A stretch of 64,000 nt of DNA, taken from the NCBI GenBank assembly GCA_003260075.1, contig QLIY01000512.1:50840-114839 (forward strand). The letters run 5' to 3'. The DNA comes from Phallusia mammillata. Lineage: Eukaryota > Chordata > Ascidiacea > Phlebobranchia > Ascidiidae. The position numbers and the translations under genes were made by a program. Position 1 is the first letter of the stretch. Each line of letters opens with the position of its first letter. The notes beneath the pieces were generated by a model that did no database searches, had not been told where the DNA came from, and worked only from the letters and a program-made list of their open reading frames with translations. Positions 1 through 64,000 of the stretch are shown here, one piece after another.

Positions 1-13051
<13,051 letters not shown>

Positions 13052-13218
13052 CAACGTTTGTGACGCTTTCCTTTTTATGCACTCGCCACTGGGGGGCGTG
13101 ATCGTGGTTGATTTTTTTCGCTTTGTGGGGAATTTTTTATTGTTTTTTTTTTCGCTTAGTGTGTTGTATGTAGGCCAGAAATCAGAGTAAAATGTCCTAA
13201 ATATGGGTAATTTGTGGC

Positions 13219-13224
13219 AATAAA
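13219..13224 (+). promoter_or_regulatory. Poly(A) signal of the SORL1-like gene
   Basis: AATAAA stands 168 bases after the stop codon and is the first canonical signal downstream. The implied 3' UTR is about 190 bases (13052 to roughly 13240). Confidence 0.7.
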
Positions 13225-13249
13225 CGATACTTAACTCGTTTCAAAACAA

Positions 13250-14909
13250 ATGTTTTTCTGGCCTCCTAGTAAAAATGGACTTTAGTGTTTTGGTTGAGTG
13301 TTGCTTTTTTACCCTGTCTTTTGTATCCAGCGAACTTCTTACGTTGCAAATTTTCTTCTGACTTCATCAAGCTGTTCTTAGTTGTGTCTTGTGTTTAGTA
13401 AGAAGTGTTTACTGAAAGAATTGTACCATATTGTTTTTGCCCTGGACCCAGATTGTTATTGTATATGCTTTTGGCTCGTAGCAAAAGGTACCACTTCTTT
13501 AAAATCGCTTTTGTTAACTAAAACTCGAAACCATTTTTCTCAACTACACAGCATAGGCTATCTCGTTTAAAAATTTTAATCGTAATATTCGACCATTATT
13601 TACACGGTATTTTTAAAGTGTAACATCAATCCAGTTACTTAATAACTTTGTTTTTTAGTTTTTAGATACGCAGATAGGCATGTCTCTTGTCCTTTTAGTT
13701 TTTGTGTTTAGTTTGACGTAAAAACAGCGCAAAATGGAATATGAAGTCCAGAGTTATACACCTGTAAAAACATTTGCAAAAACAGTAAAATCTGGTTATG
13801 ACAATATCTGCCACGAAAAACACTTAATTTATCTACTTTGCAAAAGTGGGGTAAATGTGTTGTCTTTAATCTGGGGGGGGGGAAGTAAAATCTGGTTATG
13901 ACAATATCTGCCACGAAAAACACTTGACCATAATTTATCTACTTTGCAAAAGTGGGGTAAATGTGTTGTCTTTAATCTATAATTGAATTAAAACCCGCAG
14001 CTCATAAAACGGTATGAAATACAAACTAGCATTATTTTTGCATTGCTTTCTGTGACGACACAAACGCTACTGCCAGCGATTATTACTGCACAGAGGAAGA
14101 CAATGCCTTTATTCCTCGCAACCCTGTTCTGTAGTTTCATTTTCTCGCTGTGTTTTCGGTTTTCCTATGCATCGTTTTGTTGTGACAGGTAGAGGCAATA
14201 TGGGCAGCCCTCATTGAAAAGCTGTTTAATTCGGTAAAAAGGTCATTCTCGACGAAAATACTTCGGTACCTTTCAAATGCGTTCACACAATCGGTAATGC
14301 GTGTGTCTTACTGTGTATTTTTTGCTTGCACTTTCTGTTTATTTCCCCAGCAAAAGTGTACATAAATATTATACAAAGAACCACCGTTGCTTTGGCGCGT
14401 AGTTTTTCCACTTCTTGTCAATAAAATAACGTTCGTTAAAACATATCGACGGGGCTGTTGGAAAGTTAAGGCACAATACGTACCCGGAACCAAGCCTGGA
14501 CCTCATTAAAATAGTTGAGAATCCCCCGGGGGTGCCCGATATAGTATGCGGCATGGTTCGTGCGTCAATGGCTTGCGGTTTTAAGTGAGCGGTAGAGCGT
14601 TGCGGTCTTGTCAACAACAGGCACAGGACACAAACTGGAAATTGGACCCCTTTAATCTCGTTATAGCTTTAAACTTCAAGAGAAAATAGTGCTATAAAAA
14701 TCATACACAATAATTTAGGGTATCGATTTTCAATTAGTCGCTGTTTGGCGCCAGGAAAGCGTCCCAGCTTGGCCGGGCCTTGCAATGACTGAATGTAGCA
14801 CGCTGTTTGAAATATTTTTTTCTTTCACGCCAAATACGTTAACGCCGTTTACGAGGCCAGAATATTGATTTTTTTATGCGGGCGCTGGCTTTGTGCTTGC
14901 AGCCGCTTT

Positions 14910-15008
<99 letters not shown>

Positions 15009-16234
15009 ATGCGCTTCTAAATATACGACTTCTGGTGTTTAAAATTTTACAAGGCAAGGCATAGTGCTGGTGCAAATGCAGTTTTACTCGAGAGCCGCGA
15101 CCTTCGCTATGGTCTGGTGCATCGCGGAGCCTTTTATTTATTTGATTTTGCTTTGAAAGCGTGGAGACTGGAGACTAATTGAGTAAGAGTGTCCTCTAGA
15201 TGTTGTGGTGCAGAACCGACGATCTAACAAAAATAAATATTCGCCATTCTTCGCTTTGTAATGTTTTCGTTAGGCTTGTCGTTTGAGGTTGTGTTTTTGT
15301 AAAATTGGCTCATCTGATTTACAATTTCATTTGGTTGTAAGTTGTTACATACTAGTGTAGCATACTCATCTTTTAAAAATGGTCATATTTTTAAGTACCG
15401 ATGTAAGTATGCTTAATACATAGTTTTTAAGCCAAGTGGAATTTAAGCAAATAGCTGGATAAATCTAAATATAAAACTGAAATCTATCTTGTTTATGCAG
15501 CAAAATAATGGCTAAAAGATATAAATTATGCATGTTATTAAGTTTTGTGGACCAATATAGGCCATCTTAATTGGTTTCAATGTATGCGACTGGCCTGGAC
15601 ATGTCAAAAATTGTCTATTCATTGACACAGGAAGCCTATAGAGTTGATGAGTCCTTAATAGTTTCCTGCAAAGCAACATATATTGTCATCTAAATATATG
15701 GCAGCGGTATTGTTGGTGACAAATGTATTTTGACTGTGCCATTGTTTAACATATCATTAAATTTGAAATTATCAGTCTTGTGGTGAAACTTTTCGGGCTT
15801 TGATCAATATACAAACTTTTTAACTGTGTCTATTGGAAAGTCTGTTGTATAATTTAACTACATTGCGCATAATCTTGTATTATGGATACTGGCATTATAC
15901 ATTTTAAAATAAATCATTGTAGATATACCAAGGCTTTTGAGGTCAATTGAAACTGAAGATATTACATTTATAAAGTCACATTTTGCCATTGGTATTCTGC
16001 AAAATTATTAAAAAAATACAATATTAAATGTTTATATTTCTAAATTTTATTGATTTGTGTATGCCTCACAAAATTAATCTCCTTTCAAATGTGTTTCATG
16101 TACAACTGTTATTTTATTGTAGCAGTAAATTGAAGTTTCATTGAAATTGGTGTTTAATTGTTTTGTTAATTGCCCTCTCTCGTCTTCAATTGATAAGCAT
16201 TGATCTTTTGGGGGATTAATTGATTTACAACAAG
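13250..16234. other. Intergenic: SORL1 3' end to PKA exon 1a
   Basis: No convincing exon. It contains the junction duplication 13784-13977 (G 13873-13882) and a 96-base G tract (14912-15007). The 14.0-15.1 kb part is richer in CpG and may hold the PKA promoter; the PKA transcription start is not visible. Confidence 0.5.
14912..15007 (+). repeat. 96-base G tract
   Basis: No duplicated flank. The tract creates spurious poly-Gly and poly-Pro frames on the two strands. Confidence 0.9.
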
Positions 16235-53543
<37,309 letters not shown>

Positions 53544-54169
53544 CCGATGTGTCTTCTATCCTCCTCATCCAAAGCGGAAGATGTCGTAGAGACCTTGCTC
53601 TTGACTCGCATCCTAATCCAACTTTAGGATAAGATTTGTCTTCGCCGCTTCTATAAGAAACCTTATTGCATTTAATCGCAATGTAGTTTACTGATGTTAG
53701 TTTAATCCTATAACAGAAGAGCGTTTAAGTTCCTGTAGTGGCGAATCCCTAAAGGGCACAATCCTAACTCCTACCATTTCTTGTAAGCTGTTACAGCATA
53801 ACCATAACACACTTAACCCAATACTGCAATGCTTAATGGATCCCACTAAAACCTCTTTAATAGAAATGCTATAGTTCTGCTTGCAAATTCTCGTTTTTGG
53901 GAGAAAATACTGACCCCAAAACTAATTTTGAAACTCTCATGGATCAAATTTTGACTATGCAATGTAAAGAAATGCATTGCTATATATCGAACTACACGGA
54001 AAGCACGGAAAGCCACAAACGTGCTTCCCAAAAAAATTTCAACCCTCGCCTTTTGTGTTCAAAATATCTAACATTATCGGTCAAAAACGACCAAAAATCG
54101 AATTTGCGCGGAATTTTGCTCTTTGGCCACGTTCCTCGAATTTCGGAGTCTCGTTTTGTTGCTGCGTCA

Positions 54170-54735
54170 CTCCATGTGACGTCATGTTGTGACGTAACCC
54201 CCATCTTTAGTTTGTGTTGTGCTGTTGTACCCAGAGACTGTTTGCTAACCGGCGCGAAATTTTTGCACGGTGGCCAGAGGCTCGCGAGCGCCTGCTAGTG
54301 GCCGCCTCTCCTCCGCCACACCCACTTTTCGCGTCAGTTTCTTCAATTCAGAGATGTTTTCTTCGGCCGTGTTGTTACCTGTGTGCTGCAGAGGCCGACT
54401 TCTTCAAACCGCGAAAGGACCGGTCGGCACTTTTACGTAAATTCTACCTGTTTTCTCCCATAAGGTATTAGTGCGTGTTAAAAATAAACCTTCTATACGC
54501 TGGTTTCTGTATTCTGCCTCGACGTACCTCTGCCCCCTCAGTGCGTCATTGATGACGTCATGCACCCTTCCCAAGATGACGTCATGCACCTTTACCGGGC
54601 TATATTTAACCCGCCTCGAAACTACGGGGGGGGGGGTCGACGTACCTCTGCCCCCTCACTGCGTCATTGATGACGTCATGCACCTTTACCGGGCTATATT
54701 TAACACGCCTCGAAACTACATGACGTTATTGAAGT
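54170..54735. promoter_or_regulatory. CRE- and TATA-bearing promoter-like segment
   Basis: Palindromic CRE (TGACGTCA) at 54177, 54553, 54577 and 54671, plus TGACGTAA at 54190. The word ctatattta follows the downstream CREs by about 20 bases (around 54600 and 54694), and a GTGAGT donor-like word lies near 54736. The segment is duplicated around the G run at 54626, so one allele has two CREs and the other one. No protein could be tied to it. It lies between the convergent PKA and ROR genes. Confidence 0.45.
54519..54720. repeat. G-run junction duplication with CRE copy-number difference
   Basis: Left copy 54519-54625 (two CREs), G 54626-54636, right copy 54637-54720 (one CRE). Confidence 0.85.
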
Positions 54736-55175
54736 GAGTATTCCCGACTCGTTTTTTAAATTTCTTGTCACAACGTTGGAAAATGGATGAAGTGTGGACC
54801 AGTGCAATGATGGCTCAGCAGTTTGCAGTCACCGCGACGTCATCATAGTAAAAACGTGTGCAATTCATTCATAAAAAAACTAAGTAAGAGAAAGCGTTGA
54901 TCCTGTATTCGCGCCCGGCGGCTTTGGTTTCATGTTGTTGCGAATCTATTTTACTTTGTGTTTCCCCCTTTTCGTTGCGTTTTGCGTTCGGTGTTTTATA
55001 TTTCCTTGTTTTTTGTTTACGAGCGATTTAACGAAACAAATAGACAAAAACGAAAACTGCTGGCGTCAGTTGTGTTTGTTTGCGAGGTTTAGCCGGGACT
55101 TGAACCTTCGATCATTGGAGCTAGTGTTTTGATTTGTTGGTTCAGCTGAATTCAAAATTGCTTGCACAGTGTAAA

Positions 55176-55332
55176 CAGTAAACCTTGGTTAATCCGGACC
55201 CGTTTGGACCAAAAAAATTAGGCGAAGATCCGTGTTAACCGATGTCGATTAGTAAAGCCTTACCACATTACACGTTAGTACCACGAATTTTGTCCAAATT
55301 AGGCAAAGATCCGGAATAGCCGAGGTTTACTG
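55176..55332. mobile_element. pogo-type MITE, near complete
   Basis: 157 bp from CAGTAAACCTTGG to CCGAGGTTTACTG, with the conserved centre accacattac. Confidence 0.7.
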
Positions 55333-55709
55333 TTTTACTTTTGTGGACCCTTATGGACAGCTTCGACGAGTAAACGTTAGATCCAAAAACAGTTTGCAAA
55401 GTGCCAAAAAAAGTGTATTTACAAAATTCCCAAAGTTTCATTGTAACGTTGCAAAGATAAAGAAAACCAGCATGAACTCTGAAAATGCCCGAAAAGCAAT
55501 ACGCTATGCTTATGAAATAGGCGAAAATCGCAGCCCTTGTACGCAAAGTTTTAGCCTATGTTCACTTCACCAAAAAAACGATATAATAGGGTATTAAAAG
55601 AATACTGAACAACACTTTAAAAATCGTTAAAAATGTGGATTTTGTGTTAAATAAACTAGAAAGTGCGTAGGAACGAGCATGCCTTGTGTATTGGAATGAT
55701 ACGCTAGAT

Positions 55710-56012
55710 CAGTGGTTCTCGCCCCATTTTAGGCCATGGACCACCAGTTCAATTAAATGAATATCGTGGGCCAGTCGATTGTTAAGTGAGGATAAAGAAA
55801 GCATCCACAACAAGCACAATGGCATTTAAAATTACTTTAAGACAGAACTTCGAGGAGTTATATCAAACAACCAACAGTTAACAGAAATGGCCAATAACTT
55901 GGATAAGCCTTTCTCGTACTGAATATTCAATTAATTGTACGCAACTATATCCAGTTAATGTAATTAATCTTTTGTGGACCACATGAAAGGGGCCGCAAGT
56001 TAAGAACCACTG
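55710..56012. mobile_element. hAT-type MITE between the PKA and ROR genes
   Basis: Ends CAGTGGTTCTCG and GTTAAGAACCACTG. Flanks CGCTAGAT and CGCTAGAA are an 8-bp duplication with one change. Its right end is repeated after the G run at 56071. Confidence 0.8.
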
Positions 56013-56210
56013 CGCTAGAAATATGAGTAACTTCTTGTCCAGAAAAGTGTAAAAAAATCACATCAACACTGGGGGGGGGGTTCCAGTTAATGTAATTAAC
56101 CTTTTGTGGACCACATGAAAGGTCATCATTGGCCGCAAGTTAAGAACCACTGCGCTAGAAAAATGAGTAACTTCTTGTCCAGAAAAGTGTAAAAAAATCA
56201 CATCAACACT
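55950..56210. repeat. G-run junction duplication
   Basis: Left copy 55950-56070, G 56071-56080, right copy 56082-56210; the right copy has an extra tcatcattg. Confidence 0.85.
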
Positions 56211-56280
56211 GAAAACACTGGGCCTACTTCGAGTAAATGACCGCCCTGTGGTCATTGCCAAAATTCACAAGACAACCTCT

Positions 56281-60925
<4,645 letters not shown>

Positions 60926-62940
60926 GGGGGGGGGGTAAGCTATAACAAACCATTAATGAAACTAGCGACTAACTAAAGCCAATGAATGAAAGGTTATGAG
61001 GTAAATTCTTTTTTACAAACTTGAAATTGCGTTTGTGTGAATGTATTAGGGACTTTGACAAATTCGAATTGTGTATCGATTCATGCAACCTGAAATGTTT
61101 TTTTTTTACTGAAATCGACCGGGATTCACGGGAAGGTAATTCTTTACTCTCCACAGTCCTAGCCCACCATTTGAAATTTTTAATTTCAAAAACAAATCGC
61201 TTGCGAAAATTCGCCTACTGATAGGTCACCTTAATTTGAGCAAATAGAAAACTAAAATTATAGCTACTTTTTATTCAAGTTCCAATAATTGCTTATTATA
61301 GTTTGCTGTTGTGCGCAACGTTTGTATCGTTCGGTGCTGCAGAGTCGAAATCGGAGATTTTAGTACAGTATGATATAGCTTCTCATAAACTTTCATAACT
61401 ATTGTTACCCCTGAAACAATTGCACGGATTTTATTCACTTCCTTGTGAAAAAACTAAGAATACCAACAACTAGGTTGTTTGCTTACCAATCAACATTAGG
61501 CTAACCCATGTCGCCAAGACGAAAATACACGTTGCCTGCATTCAAATACTTAGGCTATTAGCCTAGGCTCCACTTATTTGTATTGTTCAGTTGATGTAAG
61601 AGGCAAATGGCATCGAATCTTCCCAATCGTAATCATGAATAAGTAGTAAAAGTAGGCTAAATACAACCACCAGCAATTCGAAAAAAAATTATAATTTATT
61701 TCGTGAATCATTACCTATTTTTTGTGACCCTGTAATTAAAATTATTTTCGAATTAATTAGCTTAAATTTACTTGTAGGCTATTCACGATTGTTTTACCCT
61801 TGATTTAAAAAAGCCAAAATTCTCATCTACTTGTAAATGTAACGAATTTTATGCATTTTTAATCATTAATACGTAAGGGAAGAAAAGCGCCCAAATAGTG
61901 TTGAAACAAAAAATAAAACTTGTTTCCATGAATAACTTATTTGGCAAAAATGTAAACCAACGAGCTTTGTTTTGTCGCATTTGCCTGACTTATTAAAATC
62001 GCCGTTCACCGTTAGCATCACCCAACTTGCATGAGATGCTTAAAACTTCCTAAACTTAACATGCTTTTCTTGTCATGTACTGAGAACAACTTAACAGTCG
62101 CCAGCAATTGCTGATACGTTGCGTAACCACTATTAAAGTTGTCTATGTCAGGGGTGTCAAACTCGTGGGTTTCGGGGGCCACATTGCAGTTCGGAAATTA
62201 TGCCAAGGGCCGCATGTGATTTTTAATCTAGTTTCATACACTCAAACAACCTTTTCGCTACGACGGCCGCATTGCAGATCCTATTTCACCAACAGCGGCC
62301 AATTACCTGCTGGTTTTTGTTTTAAAATTACAGATGTAAAGTTGATGCAGAGATTGAGCTGCACAGTATGAAGATCAGTCTTACCTGTTTATGACGTCAT
62401 AATCTATATTTTGACGCTTGTGGTACCTGTTTTTTTTGCATAGTTTGTACACAATAGGCGTACAAAATGTTTGGCCCATATGGCTACAAGGCTGATAATA
62501 CTAATACATAAAAAAATGCAGTTTAAAAATCAAAATTTTTGGCAACGGAGTTTTAATTAAATCACGGGGGGGGGGGCATAGTTTGTACACAATAGGCGTA
62601 CAAAAAGTTTGGCCCATATGGCTACAAGGCTGATAATACTCTTTAATAACACAAAATCTGTTTAGAGCAGTTTAAAAATCAAAATTTTTGGCAACGGAGT
62701 TTTAATTAAATCACGGCCGCCAGTACATATACGTTAATGAACATGTTCACGACCGCACAAGCTCGTCTCTGCGGCCACAGGTTGTACGGTCCAGTGATTC
62801 TCAAACTGTGTGCCGTGAGAGATTTCCAAGTGTGCCGCGAAATAGTCCCTATTTTAAAGTGCAAACATTTCCTGGTGTTTTAGGACCTCATGACGAAATA
62901 CTGGTGTGCATAATAAAGTTTCAAAGCTCGTATACTTTAG
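60926..62940. other. ROR upstream region, no exon recognised
   Basis: G 60926-60935 cuts the glycine-loop exon. Junction duplication 62439-62564/62577-62714 (G 62565-62576). hAT-like ends at 62149 (caggggtgtcaaactcgtgg) and 62793 (cagtgattctcaaactgtg). The Frizzled-like, kringle and membrane-span exons expected for ROR are not here. Confidence 0.45.
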
Positions 62941-63263
62941 AGCAGGGGTCACCAACCCTATGCCCGCGGGCACCAAGTCGCCCGTCGGCCCTTCATTGGT
63001 CGCCCGCGGCACATATTCTAAAAAAGCAAGTTGCCTAATTTGTTGGAAATGGTGCTGCGCCCATAGTAACTTCTAAAGAATGTGTTTTAACCATAGTCAA
63101 CAAACCATTGTCACAATGAAAACAATTGACTGTTACGTCATACGCGCGGCAATTAAGAGCATTGTTAAACAAAGTGTTGTGCTAAAACAAATAGACAGTG
63201 GATCACAATCAACTCTGCTTTGGCTAATGCTTAATTAAAATCAGCCTACTGTGGAAGCACAAG

Positions 63264-63366
63264 ATGACTGACAAGAGAAAAAAAACATGTTTTTAACAAA
63301 GAGTGGGAAGAGGAGTTCGTGTGTGTGTCTTATTTGTGGAGCTACGGTGGCCGTATCTAAGCGGCA

Positions 63367-63428
<62 letters not shown>

Positions 63429-63895
63429 GCTCAATAAGTCAAAAAATGCAACCATAGCTTCTTTCAGAGCTACCCCTTTAATTAAAAACAAGAAGTCGTT
63501 TTCTGAAGGAGAGATTGTTAAGGGGGCACTAATGATCATAGCGGAAACTCTTTTTAGAGACAATAACAATGGTTCACATGTAATTTCCAGTCTAGCTGAT
63601 GTACAGCTTGGAACACGTACTGTCACCAGAAGAGTTTCAGCTTTGTCCAAAAACTCAAATGCCCAACTGGACAAGGACTTGGATACTTGCCGTTGGTTTA
63701 GCATCCAATGTGACGAGTCCGTGGACAGCAGCAGTACAGCTCAAATGAGTTGTTTATTCGGATTGTATTTGACGATTTCTCTGCGACAGAGGAACTTCTC
63801 ACCCTTATACCGGTAAAGACAACTACGTGGGGAGTGGACATCTACAACGCGGTAAAAACTTTCTTTGTAAAAAACAAGTGCCGCTGAAGAAGCTC
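63264..63895 (+). pseudogene. hAT transposase fragment (ZBED/GTF2IRD2-like), frameshifted
   Basis: A degenerate reading frame starts MTDKRKK, continues in another frame as FNKEWEEEF, then CVCLICGATVAVSKR (BED-like zinc-finger segment). After a 60-base G run comes the domain-like part with FRATPLIKNKKSFSEGE, CRWFSIQCDESVDSSSTAQM and, after one more frame change, DDFSATEELLTLIPVKT. These are hallmarks of hAT transposases related to GTF2IRD2/ZBED5. An end-like CAGGGGTCACCAACC lies at 62943. At least three frame changes make it non-functional as assembled; some may be assembly errors. Confidence 0.75.
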
Positions 63896-64000
63896 GTGTC
63901 AATAACAACTGATGGCGGGGGGGGGGGAGCCGCTCAATAAGTCAAAAAATGATTAATTAAAAACAAGAAGTCGTTTTCTGAAGGAGAGATTGTTAAGGGG
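63367..64000 (+). repeat. 60-base G tract and a repeated transposase segment
   Basis: G 63367-63426, then the transposase part. After G 63917-63927 the words ccgctcaataagtcaaaaaatg and acaagaagtcgttttctg recur to the window end, lacking about 30 bases of the first copy. Confidence 0.85.

Noticed and set aside
53897-54471. Open frames of 133 and 85 codons after the PKA stop codon
   Set aside because: Low-complexity, overlapping frames on both strands with no motif; the region fits promoter-like DNA better.
63357-63704. 115-codon minus-strand frame at the right edge
   Set aside because: It is the antisense shadow of the hAT transposase plus a poly-proline run.

Overview
The window looks like animal nuclear DNA: AT-rich, intron-rich, with metazoan-only gene families and many small DNA transposons. 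An invertebrate chordate, most likely an ascidian, is my best guess. That rests on vertebrate-like exon structure combined with invertebrate divergence, so the species is inferred. Three real genes can be read exon by exon.

Layout. (1) 1-13051, + strand: the 3' part of a SORL1/SorLA-type sorting receptor, 16 phase-consistent exons covering the last two LDLR class A repeats, a ~610-residue FN3 region, the membrane span and the cytosolic tail, with a poly(A) signal at 13219. (2) 16235-53543, + strand: the complete catalytic subunit of cAMP-dependent protein kinase. It has ten exons per transcript, a 25-kb first intron, and three or four candidate alternative first exons (16235, 36662, 39351, 40102) that all splice in the same phase to exon 2 at 41589. 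(3) 60925-56281, - strand: the kinase domain and tail of a ROR-family receptor tyrosine kinase, tail-to-tail with the PKA gene. Its ectodomain exons are not visible here. A CRE/TATA-rich segment (54.1-54.7 kb) lies between the two 3' ends. The right edge (63.26-64 kb) holds a broken hAT transposase.

Repeats. Introns of all three genes carry non-autonomous hAT elements with visible 8-bp target duplications, TA-flanked pogo/Tc1-type elements, tRNA-like SINE pieces, minisatellites, and a short Penelope-like fragment with a hammerhead-ribozyme core (minus strand, 49702-49747).

Assembly signature. About 40 runs of G (two of C) interrupt the window. Most runs of 9-12 G sit between two near-identical copies of the same 70-170 bp, and a few single N bases do the same, one beside a 1.18-kb duplication. 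The simplest reading is that allelic contig ends were laid end to end rather than merged. At least one ROR exon is damaged this way.

Functionally, the PKA catalytic core is fully conserved and the SorLA tail keeps its retromer and GGA signals. The ROR kinase has lost two near-invariant aspartates and is a candidate pseudokinase.
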